Assembly (NCBI RefSeq): GCF_002906655.1
Contig: NZ_CP025794.1
Coordinates: forward strand, 2,046,001 to 2,110,000
Source of the DNA: Vibrio hyugaensis
GTDB taxonomy: Bacteria > Pseudomonadota > Gammaproteobacteria > Enterobacterales > Vibrionaceae
Reading direction: 5' to 3'
Length of the DNA stretch: 64,000 bases
The notes below the pieces were generated by a model that searched no databases, was not told the origin of the DNA, and saw only the letters and a list, made by a program, of their open reading frames with translations. Position numbers and translations under genes: made by a program. Below are positions 49,599 to 59,446 of the stretch, one piece after another; positions within the stretch are counted from its first letter, which is position 1, and every line of letters begins with the position of its first letter.

Positions 49599-50192
49599 TT
49601 AATGCATTTTGGCTTGCGAGCTTGCACTCATCAACGCAGTGGATGGCGTTGGTAACAATACTTCTAGCTTGGCATTACGCGCTTCAAGCTTGCGCTGACG
49701 TTTGAGCAATTTTTGCTGCTTTTTGGCTAACTTAAGCAACTTCTTTTGCTGCTTATAGTGTTTCTTAACCGCCTTCTTCGCCTTTTTCAGCGCTTTTTTA
49801 TCTGACAAATCAAACATAGCTGGCGTCTCTAGCTGGGTAGTTGCGGCTGCTACTTTCGCTGCCAATTTTTTCTCTTTAACTCGTTCCACTACGCGCTTAA
49901 CGATCGCCGCTTTTTCAATATTTTGCTCAGCCGTCATCATAATAGGTGCCTCTTGAGCAAGAGAATGACTTGGCAACGCTTCTGCCAATAACCCACAAGC
50001 TTGTTGTTCGGCAATTGGTTTATCTTGGCAACTCTGAGGAGGAATCGCAGCAGGCTTACACAAAGAATCTTTTGATGCAGAAGAGCGGGCACAAGAACGA
50101 CAAACGAATTTAGGCGCAACCACCAAGCGGTGAATATCACCCAAACTCTCAGCGATTTGCTTTCGGCTCATCTTACATAAACGTTTCGCCAT
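49599..50192 (-). CDS. Lysine-rich protein of unknown function
   Basis: I do not recognise this 197-residue protein. Its N-terminal part (1-45) contains MSRKQIAESLGDIHRLV and a cysteine pair CRSC, with more cysteines near residues 43, 54 and 66. The middle is an Ala/Glu-rich stretch. The C-terminal 80 residues are a strongly basic predicted helix (KKALKKAKKAVKKHYKQQKK, then LLKLAKKQQKLLKRQRKLEA). That suggests nucleic-acid or ribosome binding, but this is inference. The ATG at 50192 has GGAG eight bases upstream; an ATG 17 codons earlier is less likely. It follows rsmJ on the same strand after about 200 bases. Confidence 0.7.
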   Translation of the reverse strand: MAKRLCKMSRKQIAESLGDIHRLVVAPKFVCRSCARSSASKDSLCKPAAIPPQSCQDKPIAEQQACGLLAEALPSHSLAQEAPIMMTAEQNIEKAAIVKRVVERVKEKKLAAKVAAATTQLETPAMFDLSDKKALKKAKKAVKKHYKQQKKLLKLAKKQQKLLKRQRKLEARNAKLEVLLPTPSTALMSASSQAKMH

Positions 50193-50338
50193 GCTACTAC
50201 TCCAGCTATCTAGTTTCTGACTATCAGCGACTGCATCAAACAAAGTGTAATAATAATAATTCTTAGTTAGATATACAGTCAGAGTGCCGAATTAGCAAGA
50301 GAAAAGTATCAATAAGCTGAGCAAACGTCAGATACAAA

Positions 50339-50362
50339 TACAGCGCCAAATCGGGCGCTGTA
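50339..50362 (-). terminator. Hairpin after rsmJ, probable terminator
   Basis: The stem ACAGCGCC / GGCGCTGT around a 6-base loop lies 36 bases past the rsmJ stop codon. The T-run is short, so termination strength is uncertain. Confidence 0.5.
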
Positions 50363-50397
50363 AGAAGAAGTTTTTTATTGTCAGTCGTTTAGTTGAA

Positions 50398-51177
50398 TTA
50401 CGCCATAGACGCCTTCACATAGACATCGAAACGATTCTTTTTAGTCTCAATCGCCATGCTTGGTTTTTGTTCATCTAACCAGTTGGCGTAATCAGGGCGC
50501 TTCACCACCACACGTTTGCTCGCCAATGCCATTGCTGGTGCCAGCAAGCCATCTGCATCAAGGTCGGCACCCACCAACGATTGAAACACACGCATCTCTT
50601 TCTTCACGAGTGCCGATTTCTTTTTGTTCTCAGGATGAGGGTACATTGGATCAAGGTAGACTACATCTGGCTGCACGAAGTCTTTATCTTGCGCTAATTG
50701 GTCGAGGGCGTCATGACTAGAAGCGTGGATCAGCGACATACGCTCTGACACCCAAGCACCAATTTCTGGATCGTGCTTCGCGCGAGCCAAGCCATCATCC
50801 AGCAACGCTGCTACCACAGGGTGACGTTCCACCATTTGGACTTTGCAACCTAATGACGCCAAAACGAATGCATCACGACCCAAACCGGCCGTGCCATCTA
50901 GAATGGTTGGTGTTGCTCCTTTATTTAGACCCGCCGCTTTTGCGATCGCTTGCCCTTTACCGCCACCGAACTTACGACGATGCCCCACTGCACCGCCAAT
51001 CAAATCAACAAAGATCGCACCCAGCTTTGGCTCGTCCACTTTACGTAGCTCTAAACGATCTGTCGTTAGAACTAAAGCAAAGTCACTGTCGTCTGTGTGA
51101 GAAAGCTGCCAACGCGCAGCGAGTTCATCAAGGTGAGACTGTTGAGATGGGTCTTCACAAATCAATTGCAGTTGCAA
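50398..51177 (-). CDS. rsmJ: 16S rRNA (guanine(1516)-N(2))-methyltransferase
   Basis: RsmJ methylates G1516 of 16S rRNA. The 259-residue protein has the SAM-binding motif [18 protein letters not shown], the catalytic-type motif [20 protein letters not shown] and the family end [11 protein letters not shown]. Length is close to E. coli (250). In E. coli rsmJ lies between uspA and prlC; here the same order holds with extra genes inserted. Confidence 0.95.
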   Translation of the reverse strand: MQLQLICEDPSQQSHLDELAARWQLSHTDDSDFALVLTTDRLELRKVDEPKLGAIFVDLIGGAVGHRRKFGGGKGQAIAKAAGLNKGATPTILDGTAGLGRDAFVLASLGCKVQMVERHPVVAALLDDGLARAKHDPEIGAWVSERMSLIHASSHDALDQLAQDKDFVQPDVVYLDPMYPHPENKKKSALVKKEMRVFQSLVGADLDADGLLAPAMALASKRVVVKRPDYANWLDEQKPSMAIETKKNRFDVYVKASMA

Positions 51178-51282
51178 AAGGAGGCTCCAGTAAAAATCGG
51201 TTTAACTGGCGCTGAGTGTATACCCAACCCGCCTCCAATTGCTAGGTTGAGGACAATCTAGGTAGAGAATAGTGTCGTCCGT

Positions 51283-54200
51283 TTAAAGTGGTTGAAGTGC
51301 TTCGACCAATTCAGCCAATGGCTGAGGGTGACCAATCGCATAGCCTTGTCCGTAATCCACACCCAGTGCTTTTAAGTGTTCGGTAATTTGGTCGTTTTCC
51401 ACAAACTCAGCAACTGTGACCTTACCTAATTGCTTCGCAAGGTCGTTAATCGAGCGCACCATGACACGATCCATTTCGTTCGTGTTGATATCTCGCACGA
51501 AAAGGCCATCAATTTTCACGATATCGACAGGAAGTTGCTTCAAGTAGCCAAAAGAAGATAGACCAGAACCAAAATCGTCCAATGCAATCAAGCATCCCAA
51601 CGCTTTAACCCGAGTGAAGAAGCCAAGCGCTTGATCAATATTGCTCATCGCAGCGGTCTCGGTGATCTCTAAACAAATCTTCTCACAAGGAATAGAAGAC
51701 AGCTGCAAACGCTCCAATAAGAAGTCGATAAACTCTTGATTACCCATCGATTGGCCGGACAAGTTAATCGCGCAGCGACCGAGCTTTTCCACCACCTCGG
51801 GACGCGCTTCAAACCACTCAAGTGTTTGGGTGATAACTTGCTTATCAATCCAGTGCGCGATGTTGTAGCGCTCTGAAGCTGGCATAAAAATACCTGGAGA
51901 CAAGTAGTTGCCTTGAGCATCACGGATACGTACTAGAATCTCAAAGCACAGCGGCGAACCTTCACCACGCAAATTCAGTATTTGTTGAGCAAACAATTCC
52001 AAACGCTTATTCGACAATGCCTCATGCACTAAGTTAACGCTCTGCATTTCGAGCTGGCGACGCTGCAGCTCTTCATTGTCTAAACTGAACAGGTTATAGC
52101 GATTACGACCCTGCTCTTTGGCGACGTGACACGCAGAGTCTGCCTGAGCGTGAACCATTTGTGGTGTCTCGGCGGTGTGGTCAATAATACGAATGCCCAC
52201 CGAGCAACTCATGAACAAACGCGTGTCTTCCCAACGAAATAGCTGCTCGCTTAATGTTGAGATAATGTGTTTAGCAACGCTGATCGCGCCATATTCATCG
52301 CAATCCTTGAGCAATACGGCAAATTCATCACCACCCATGCGCGCAAGCACCGCGTTATGAGGCAGCACTTCTTCAAGCATGCTAGCGCAAAACTGAATGG
52401 CCGCATCGCCTGCGTCATGTCCCACCGTATCGTTCAAGACTTTTAACTGATCGAGGTCGAGATAAAGCATGGCATGCACACGACGATGGCTTTCCACTTC
52501 TCGTAACGCCGTTTGCAGTTCGAGTTCAAAATAGTTGCGGTTGTAGGTATCGGTCAGCAGATCGTAACTTGCTTGATATTCCAGTTGTTTAGCAAGCTTT
52601 TTGGTTTCCGTGATGTCTTCACCGACGATCAGCAATTGGTCAGAATCCCTCAATGGACGGATATTTTCACGAACCCAAACAGAATGACCATCGGCATGAC
52701 GATACTCAATTTCACGACGCCAAACCCCATGCATCACTTGCTGTGGTTGAAGTAGCACTTGGCGGGGGTACAGTGCTTTTTCGTCAGAGTAGAATGCACA
52801 CAAGTGATGACCCAGCATATCCAACGGTTGATAACCTAAAAGCTGCTGAGCAAAGCGGTTCACCTCTTGAATCCGATTATTATTATCTAATGTCACCATC
52901 ATCACAGGTTGCTGTTCGTAGTAACTACGCAAGCTCGACTCACGCTGATAAAGCTTGTCTTCCATTGCTTTTCGGCTAGTGATATCACGCGCTTCAAACA
53001 AGTATTGTTCTTGGTCACCCACTTGTTGAGAAAACGGCTTTAACGACACTTCCAGTACCATCGCGCCATGTTCTGTGCTCCAAATTTCAGCTTCAAAGGT
53101 CGCCACATTACGATTCTGAGACTGAAAATAGTTGGCGAGCAACTGACGTGCGTCTTCACTCCAGTGTTTATGATGCCAAAGTGGACGATCGAGACGTATA
53201 TCCTGATGATAAAGCAAAGACTGCAGACGATCGTTGCCCGAGTTGAGCAAACCATGGTGGTCGAGAATCCCCATATACTGCATGCTCTGGTCGAATACCG
53301 ACTCCAAAATCGCTTGGCTTTCACGGGCAATGCTCTCGCTACGGCGAATACGCTGCAAGTAGTAACTCAGCAGCAGAATCACCATCACCATGACGATAAA
53401 TAGGCTACCAAACAATTTGATCTCTTTTGCGTAGCGCTCGGTAAATTCTGCGGGCTTATTGAAGAACACCGACGATGCCTCTTGTTCAGCCCCCAATCCC
53501 CAGCGAACGACCGATTGGTAATCGAGTTTAATGTCCGATTCCGCCCGCACTACCGCTGGCAACGGCTGCGTTGGGTTACCCAGCACATAGGCCAATAACT
53601 TTGCCGCCTCAAAACCTTGACGATAACCACTTTGAATCACACCACCCACAGCACCATGACCCAACCCAATATCGTGCACCATAAATAAAGGCGCGTTCGA
53701 TGCTTGATTGATGTCTCGCCAATCCTTGTCCGTGGCAACATTGCCATTAATATCGCGGTAGTAAGTCCAAAATAGAACCACATTCTCAATGTTCAGTCGC
53801 GAAACTTCCTGTTTCAACATATCGACATTGTCAGGAACAAGATGACGAACTTTGTCGCGATATTGCGGGTTTTTATCAAGAAATTCTTCTATTTGAGCTC
53901 GAAGCGCTAATCCAGTGACCGAATGATCACTAACGACAAGAATCTGCTTATGCTTTGGGTGTAATCGCTCGATAAGCGTAAGGTTGGCAAGCAAATCAAT
54001 ATCTTCGATCACGCCTGTGGCTTTTAGTCCCTGATGCAAAGTAGGAATGTAATTGTTGATGCCACTAAAAATGACTGGCGTATTTTGCAATACATCTGAC
54101 AAACGCTGCATCAGAGCAAGTGCATTGTTATCACTGACGACAATCGCATCGAAATGCTCTTCGCTCAGCTTGGTGCGATAAAGTGATTCGAGTTGATTGA

Positions 54201-54408
54201 AGAACTGCTGGCTTTGGCTGCGCTTAGAGTCAAGGTACAAAACTCGAATATCGAGTGGGTGATCTTCAAGTTGCTGGGCAAAACCGCGCTGAACAGAGTC
54301 GGTCCAAAAGAAACCTTGGTGGTAGGAATGTACAACAAGTACTTTTTGCTCTTGCGCCGATACGATCGCACTGCACAACATCGCGATAAAAAACAGAAAA
54401 AGTGGCAC
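51283..54408 (-). CDS. Substrate-binding-like sensor, PAS, GGDEF-EAL protein
   Basis: The 1041-residue protein has a signal peptide (MPLFLFFIAMLCSAIVSAQ) and a periplasmic domain of about 300 residues like ABC-transporter substrate-binding proteins (VLVVHSYHQGFFWTDSVQRG, LFMVHDIGLGHGAVGGVIQS). A membrane helix (LFIVMVMVILLLSYYL), two PAS domains, GGDEF and EAL follow. GGDEF is intact (RMGGDEFAVLL, near 690). The EAL signature reads EILVR (near 823), keeping the metal-binding glutamate, and DDFGSGLSSFGYL is present; VAEFVEN replaces the usual VAEGVE. The phosphodiesterase half may be weakened. The ligand is unknown. Confidence 0.88.
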   Translation of the reverse strand: MPLFLFFIAMLCSAIVSAQEQKVLVVHSYHQGFFWTDSVQRGFAQQLEDHPLDIRVLYLDSKRSQSQQFFNQLESLYRTKLSEEHFDAIVVSDNNALALMQRLSDVLQNTPVIFSGINNYIPTLHQGLKATGVIEDIDLLANLTLIERLHPKHKQILVVSDHSVTGLALRAQIEEFLDKNPQYRDKVRHLVPDNVDMLKQEVSRLNIENVVLFWTYYRDINGNVATDKDWRDINQASNAPLFMVHDIGLGHGAVGGVIQSGYRQGFEAAKLLAYVLGNPTQPLPAVVRAESDIKLDYQSVVRWGLGAEQEASSVFFNKPAEFTERYAKEIKLFGSLFIVMVMVILLLSYYLQRIRRSESIARESQAILESVFDQSMQYMGILDHHGLLNSGNDRLQSLLYHQDIRLDRPLWHHKHWSEDARQLLANYFQSQNRNVATFEAEIWSTEHGAMVLEVSLKPFSQQVGDQEQYLFEARDITSRKAMEDKLYQRESSLRSYYEQQPVMMVTLDNNNRIQEVNRFAQQLLGYQPLDMLGHHLCAFYSDEKALYPRQVLLQPQQVMHGVWRREIEYRHADGHSVWVRENIRPLRDSDQLLIVGEDITETKKLAKQLEYQASYDLLTDTYNRNYFELELQTALREVESHRRVHAMLYLDLDQLKVLNDTVGHDAGDAAIQFCASMLEEVLPHNAVLARMGGDEFAVLLKDCDEYGAISVAKHIISTLSEQLFRWEDTRLFMSCSVGIRIIDHTAETPQMVHAQADSACHVAKEQGRNRYNLFSLDNEELQRRQLEMQSVNLVHEALSNKRLELFAQQILNLRGEGSPLCFEILVRIRDAQGNYLSPGIFMPASERYNIAHWIDKQVITQTLEWFEARPEVVEKLGRCAINLSGQSMGNQEFIDFLLERLQLSSIPCEKICLEITETAAMSNIDQALGFFTRVKALGCLIALDDFGSGLSSFGYLKQLPVDIVKIDGLFVRDINTNEMDRVMVRSINDLAKQLGKVTVAEFVENDQITEHLKALGVDYGQGYAIGHPQPLAELVEALQPL

Positions 54409-54523
54409 ATCAACTCCATGACATCAGAGCTACCTCGCGGTTATCCCTGCTAAAACCTTGTGAATCCGGCCCGCTGTGCGTATAAAATGAATTTTACACC
54501 TCATACCCAACGGAAAACATTGT

Positions 54524-54988
54524 ATGAATGCGACGCTGCCGAAACTCGACGATCTTGATCGTGCCATTCTAAAAACGCTGATGGCCGATGCTCGAACGCC
54601 TTATGCAGAAATGGCAAAACAATTTGATGTTAGCCCTGCAACGATCCACGTTCGTATCGAGAAAATGAAAGCGGCGGACATCATCGAAGGTACTGAGGTG
54701 ATCGTCAACACCAAAAAGCTAGGATATGACGTATGTTGCTTTATTGGCATTAATCTCAATGCCGCACGTGACTATCACTCTGCGTTGGAAAAACTCAACG
54801 CCCTCGATGAAGTGGTGGAAGCTTACTACACCACGGGCGCGTATAACATATTCGTCAAATTGATGTGCAAATCGATTGAAGAACTGCAGTTTGTATTGAT
54901 TGATAAGCTGCAGGCTATTGATGAAGTCCAATCTACAGAAACCCTGATTTCGCTGCAAAACCCAATTAATCGCAACGTAAATCCATAA
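54524..54988 (+). CDS. asnC: Lrp/AsnC-family transcriptional regulator AsnC
   Basis: AsnC activates asparagine synthetase A in E. coli and responds to asparagine. The 154-residue protein has an N-terminal winged helix-turn-helix (LDDLDRAILKTLMADARTPY, VSPATIHVRIEKMK) and a C-terminal RAM ligand domain (CFIGINLNAARDYHSALEKL, VVEAYYTTGAYNIFVKLMC). Close similarity to E. coli AsnC along the whole length supports this symbol over other Lrp members. The partner asnA is not in the window. A bidirectional terminator follows. Confidence 0.93.
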   Translation: MNATLPKLDDLDRAILKTLMADARTPYAEMAKQFDVSPATIHVRIEKMKAADIIEGTEVIVNTKKLGYDVCCFIGINLNAARDYHSALEKLNALDEVVEAYYTTGAYNIFVKLMCKSIEELQFVLIDKLQAIDEVQSTETLISLQNPINRNVNP

Positions 54989-55025
54989 GACGCTGAATCA
55001 TAGAGTAAAAACCGAATCAAAGAAT

Positions 55026-55055
55026 AAAAAGGGCAGCCACTTGGCTGCCCTTTTT
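55026..55055. terminator. Bidirectional terminator between asnC and prlC
   Basis: The stem AAAAAGGGCAGCCA / TGGCTGCCCTTTTT has a 2-base loop. Confidence 0.92.
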
Positions 55056-55070
55056 CATTCTCAATCGAGA

Positions 55071-57113
55071 TTATGCTGCGATACCGGAATGACGCAGTAG
55101 TGCATCAATTTCTGGCTCACGACCTCGGAAGCGTTTAAATAGCTCCATTGGCTCTTCACTGCCACCCATTTCTAAGATGTTGTTCAGGAAGCTCATGCCC
55201 GTTTCTTTGTTGAAGATGCCTTCTTCTTCGAAACGAGAGAACGCGTCTGAAGACAACACTTCTGCCCATAGGTAGCTGTAGTAACCCGCGCTGTAACCGC
55301 CAGCAAAAATATGACCAAAGCTGTGTGAGAATCGAGCCCACTCAACCGCAGGCAGTACCGCAACTTTCTGCTTCACATCTGCCAAGGTTTCAAGCACACG
55401 AGCACCCACTTCTGGGTCGTACTCTGTGTGCAGAGTGAAATCGAATAAGCCGAATTCAAGTTGACGTAGGATGCCCATCGCCGACTGGAAGTTCTTCGCC
55501 GCAAGCATCTTATCTAACATCGCTTTTGGTAGAGGCTCGCCAGTCTCGTAGTGGCCAGAAATGAACGCCAGCGCATCTTCTTCCCAACACCAATTTTCTA
55601 AGAACTGACTTGGTAGCTCAACCGCATCCCAAGGCACACCATTGATACCCGATACCGCGCCTGTTTCTACTTGCGTCAGCATGTGATGGATGCCGTGACC
55701 GAACTCGTGGAACAAAGTCACCACTTCATCGTGCGTAAACAGCGCTGGCTTATCACCTACAGGGCGGTTGAAGTTACACGTTAGGTAAGCAACCGGCGTT
55801 TGTAGCTCGCCAGATAGCGTCACACGACGACCACGACAGTCATCCATCCATGCGCCGCCACGCTTGTGCTCACGAGCGTAAAGGTCTAGGTAGAAACTGC
55901 CTCGCAATGTGCCTTCACTATCAAAGATATCGAAAAAGCGTACTGACTCGTGCCAAGTGTCCACACCTTCGCGCTCAGTCACAGTCATACCGAATACGCG
56001 GTTTAGCACTTCAAACAGACCACTTACTGCCTTTGATTCAGGGAAGTAAGGACGTAGTTCTTCATCCGAGATTTGGAACAAGTGCTGCTTTTGCTTCTCG
56101 CTGTAATAGGCAATGTCCCATACGTTTAGCTCAGTCACACCGAATTCACTCTCAGCAAACTGACGCAATTCTTCCACTTCACGTTCGCCTTGTGGCTTCG
56201 CTTTGGTAGCTAAATCGTTTAGGAAGCCAAGTACCTGCGAAGGATTCTCGGCCATTTTGGTTGCCAGTGACTTTTCGCTGTAAGTGTTGAAACCCAACAT
56301 GCGAGAGATTTCATGACGCAGTTTTAGCTGCTCTGTGATGATTTCTGAGTTGTCCCATTTGCCTGCGTTAGGGCCACGATCAGAAGCGCGCGTTACGTAC
56401 GCTTCGTACAACTCTCGACGTAGTTCTTGGTTGTCACAGTACGTCATGACTGGCAGGTAAGAAGGGATATCTAAAGTAATTAGGTAGCCGTCGAGCTCTT
56501 TCGCTTCTGCTGCAGCTTTCGCTGCAGCAAGCGCTGACTCTGGCATACCCGCAAGATCTTTTTCGTCGGCAACGTGCTTAGTCCATCCCATGGTGGCATC
56601 CAGCACATTGTTAGAGAATTTTGAGCTCAACTCAGACATACGCTTGCTAATTTCACCGTAGCGATGTTGCTCGTCTGATGGTAAACCGATGCCTGAAAGC
56701 TCGAAGTCACGCAGTGAGTCCGAAATGGTCTTTTGCTGTGCACGCGTCAGCGTCGTGTACTCTTCACTTGCTTTGATTGCTTTATACGCTTCGTACAGAC
56801 CTTTGTGCTGACCAACCCAAGTGCCGTATTCAGACAAAATTGGGAGACAACTTTCATACGCTTCACGTAACGCTTCACTGTTTACGACCGAGTTCATATG
56901 GCCGACTGGCGACCAAACACGACTCAAACGATCATCAGCTTCTTCAATAGGAGCAATAACACTTACCCAGCTTGGGTTGGCGTTGTCTTTCAGTACCTCG
57001 TCAATCTTGGCACGACAAACCGCAATCACCTGCTCGACTGCAGGTTTAATATGTTCTGGTTTGATTTGCGAAAACGGCGGAAGATCCGTAAACGTAAGAA
57101 GTGGATTAGACAT
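55071..57113 (-). CDS. prlC: Oligopeptidase A
   Basis: This cytoplasmic M3 zinc metallopeptidase degrades signal peptides and other short peptides. The 680-residue protein equals the E. coli length. It has the zinc site HEFGHGIHHML and the downstream glutamate region (AVELPSQFLENWCWEE), with SYLWAEVLSSDAFSRF near the end. The ATG at 57113 is chosen because AAGGA precedes it and the product begins MSNPLLTFTDLPPF; an upstream ATG 23 codons earlier is unlikely. It is divergent from rlmJ, as in E. coli. Confidence 0.97.
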   Translation of the reverse strand: MSNPLLTFTDLPPFSQIKPEHIKPAVEQVIAVCRAKIDEVLKDNANPSWVSVIAPIEEADDRLSRVWSPVGHMNSVVNSEALREAYESCLPILSEYGTWVGQHKGLYEAYKAIKASEEYTTLTRAQQKTISDSLRDFELSGIGLPSDEQHRYGEISKRMSELSSKFSNNVLDATMGWTKHVADEKDLAGMPESALAAAKAAAEAKELDGYLITLDIPSYLPVMTYCDNQELRRELYEAYVTRASDRGPNAGKWDNSEIITEQLKLRHEISRMLGFNTYSEKSLATKMAENPSQVLGFLNDLATKAKPQGEREVEELRQFAESEFGVTELNVWDIAYYSEKQKQHLFQISDEELRPYFPESKAVSGLFEVLNRVFGMTVTEREGVDTWHESVRFFDIFDSEGTLRGSFYLDLYAREHKRGGAWMDDCRGRRVTLSGELQTPVAYLTCNFNRPVGDKPALFTHDEVVTLFHEFGHGIHHMLTQVETGAVSGINGVPWDAVELPSQFLENWCWEEDALAFISGHYETGEPLPKAMLDKMLAAKNFQSAMGILRQLEFGLFDFTLHTEYDPEVGARVLETLADVKQKVAVLPAVEWARFSHSFGHIFAGGYSAGYYSYLWAEVLSSDAFSRFEEEGIFNKETGMSFLNNILEMGGSEEPMELFKRFRGREPEIDALLRHSGIAA

Positions 57114-57516
57114 GAATAATTCCTTTTGTGTTTTGGCTCTGTAATTGCCTATTCGTATTTGCATAAAAATAAGCGCACCCAATGCTCAGGCAAGCCAACA
57201 ACATGGATGGGGGGATTTCCGTTCCCTTTCTCTATGCTGCGATGACCGGAGGGGCCAAAGAGAGCTTACTCTGTCCTTGAGTGTTGTTATGCCTAAGTCA
57301 AGCTAAGCACTCTGTTGGAGCATGGCAATTCGACTTAGGTTCAATTTGTTTACTCATACTAAGTATGGGTGACTTAAAGAAATTTCAATACCATCCTTCT
57401 ATCAGTTCAACTGATTTGAATCGAAGTTCTACATCTTCAAGTTACTTGAGTATAATACCGCCATCGCGCAAAAATCACAGACCACACTCAGTCAAAGAGT
57501 GTTTCGAGAGTTTAAT
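57114..57516. other. Divergent prlC-rlmJ promoter region
   Basis: These 403 bases must drive both genes. The only structure I see is a decayed copy of the palindromic repeat: GGTGACTTAAAG near 57369-57380 and a clear right arm ending GTTACTTGAGTATA at 57441-57454. No reading frame or RNA gene is evident. Confidence 0.45.
57363..57458. repeat. Palindromic Vibrio intergenic repeat, decayed copy 3
   Basis: The right arm (CTTCAAGTTACTTGAGTATA at 57436-57454 and beyond) is close to the right arm at 33168-33189. The left arm is degraded (GGGTGACTTAAAG). It lies between prlC and rlmJ. Confidence 0.5.
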
Positions 57517-58356
57517 TTGTTAAGTTACCGCCACAGCTTCCACGCTGGCAACCATGCTGACGTGGTAAAACACATCGTTCAAAGCCTCATTCTTGATGCA
57601 CTAAAGCAGAAAGATAAGCCGTTTGTTTATCACGATACCCACTCGGGTGTGGGACGTTACGATCTGACTCACGAATGGTCTGAGAAAACGGGCGAATACA
57701 AACAAGGCATCGCACGCATTTGGGACAACCCAAATATCCCTGAAGAGATTGCAAGCTACATCGATTCAATCAAAACATTGAACAACGGTGAGAACCTGCG
57801 TTACTACCCAGGTTCACCACGCGTTGCACGTGCGCAAATCCGCCCGCAAGACCGCATGGTTCTAACTGAATTGCACCCAGCCGATCACCCGCTGCTTGAG
57901 CAAGAGTTCCACCGCGATCGCCAAGTGAGCATCTACAAAGAAGATGGCTTTAAGCGTCTGAAAGGCAGTTTGCCACCGCAAGAACGCCGTGGTTTGGTGC
58001 TGATTGATCCTCCATACGAGCTCGCAAAAGAGTACCGTGACGTAGTACAAGCGATTTTCCAAAGCCATAAACGTTGGGCGACGGGTATCTACGCAATTTG
58101 GTACCCAGTGGTAAACCGCTGCGATATCGAAGATATGATTGAAGGCCTAGAAGGCTTGGGGATCACTAAAATCCTGCAAATCGAGCTTGGTGTCTCTCCC
58201 GACACCAACGAACGCGGCATGACCGCATCGGGTATGATCGTGATTAACCCGCCGTGGAAACTGGAAAGCCAGATGAAAGAGATTCTGCCATTCCTACAAG
58301 AAGCGATCGCACCAGCAACGGGGCACTGGAAAGTTGACTGGATCGTTCCAGAATAA
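57517..58356 (+). CDS. rlmJ: 23S rRNA (adenine(2030)-N(6))-methyltransferase RlmJ
   Basis: RlmJ methylates A2030 of 23S rRNA. The 279-residue protein (280 in E. coli) has the family N-terminus LSYRHSFHAGNHADVVKH, VYHDTHSGVGRYDL in the SAM region and the catalytic VLIDPPYE. The start is TTG at 57517, preceded by GAGAG; it gives exactly the conserved N-terminus. A GTG six codons upstream is possible but would add residues the family lacks. Confidence 0.95.
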   Translation: MLSYRHSFHAGNHADVVKHIVQSLILDALKQKDKPFVYHDTHSGVGRYDLTHEWSEKTGEYKQGIARIWDNPNIPEEIASYIDSIKTLNNGENLRYYPGSPRVARAQIRPQDRMVLTELHPADHPLLEQEFHRDRQVSIYKEDGFKRLKGSLPPQERRGLVLIDPPYELAKEYRDVVQAIFQSHKRWATGIYAIWYPVVNRCDIEDMIEGLEGLGITKILQIELGVSPDTNERGMTASGMIVINPPWKLESQMKEILPFLQEAIAPATGHWKVDWIVPE

Positions 58357-58379
58357 AAAACACTGAATTTAAGAATCTT

Positions 58380-58411
58380 AAAGCGCAACGATGACCTCGT
58401 TGCGCTTTTTT
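58380..58411 (+). terminator. Rho-independent terminator after rlmJ
   Basis: The stem AAAGCGCAACGA / TCGTTGCGCTTT has a 5-base loop and is followed by T residues. Confidence 0.92.
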
Positions 58412-58506
58412 GTTTTCTAAAAAATTTTCGCCTGCACTTCGTCTTTTCTTTTTTGCCCTCGTCTTAGGGGTGTAAATAAAATGAATTCTTAAAGAGAGAA
58501 ACGAAC

Positions 58507-59205
58507 ATGCTTAAAGTTATCAGTTTTAAAATTTGCCCATTTGTTCAACGCGTAACAGCAGCACTAGAAGCAAAACAGATCCCTTACGAGATTGAATACA
58601 TCAGTTTAAAAGACAAACCACAATGGTTCCTAGATATCTCACCAAACGGTCAAGTGCCGGTGATGGTGACAGAATCTGGCACGGCACTGTTTGAGTCGGA
58701 TGCGATCATCGAATACATCGAAGACGAATACGGTCCGTTAGAGCAAGGCGTGACAAACGAACAACGTGCATTAGATCGAGCATGGAGCTACCTAGGTTCT
58801 AAACACTACTTGGCACAATGCGGCACGATGAGCAGCAAAGACCAAGCAACCTTTGAAGAGCGAGCAGAGAAGCTGATCAAAGCGTTCCAAAAAGCAGAAA
58901 ACCAACTGTCTGGTGAAACCAAGCTCTTTAAATCCGATGAGCTAAGCAATGTAGACATGGCTTGGTTACCGCTTCTGCACCGCGCGGCAATAGTCAAAGC
59001 ACACTCTGGTTACGACTTCTTCTGTGGTCTGCCAAAAATGCAGGCATGGCAAAAGCACATCCTAGAGTCAGGATTAGTAGAAAAGACGGTATCGGAATAC
59101 TTCGTGCAGCTGTTTAGCGATTTCTACCTAACCAACACTTATCTAGCGGATGGTAAAGACGTGCAAGCCCAGGGCGGTTGTGGCTCAACAAGCTGTTGTG
59201 GTTAA
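58507..59205 (+). CDS. Glutathione S-transferase family protein with Cys-rich tail
   Basis: The 232-residue protein has an N-terminal thioredoxin-fold domain (residues 1-80; KICPFVQRVTAALEAKQIP with Cys10, glutathione-site NGQVPVMV and ESDAII) and an all-helical C-terminal domain. This is the omega/beta-like cytosolic GST layout, in which the active residue is a cysteine. The end is unusual: GGCGSTSCCG adds Cys225, Cys230 and Cys231, which could bind a metal or form mixed disulfides. GAGAGAAACGAAC precedes the ATG. gor lies downstream, consistent with a glutathione-linked role, though their spacing (about 240 bases) suggests separate promoters. Confidence 0.85.
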   Translation: MLKVISFKICPFVQRVTAALEAKQIPYEIEYISLKDKPQWFLDISPNGQVPVMVTESGTALFESDAIIEYIEDEYGPLEQGVTNEQRALDRAWSYLGSKHYLAQCGTMSSKDQATFEERAEKLIKAFQKAENQLSGETKLFKSDELSNVDMAWLPLLHRAAIVKAHSGYDFFCGLPKMQAWQKHILESGLVEKTVSEYFVQLFSDFYLTNTYLADGKDVQAQGGCGSTSCCG

Positions 59206-59446
59206 TGGTTTGCCCCGACCCTAAGCGTGAAAAACACTAAGCGGAATCGCGCCTTATTCCGCTTTGCTATCCTTTCATCGCTATTTGTCATAAGCAATGT
59301 CACTTTTTCCCATTTAGGAAATTGCTAGACTCGATTTATGATAGGGACATGGAATTAACAACAATTCCGTTGGGCTGTTGAGTTCATCACCCACCACCCC
59401 AATGTAGTTGTTGTCAGACAAAATTAATAAGCTCTTGGAGAAAGTA

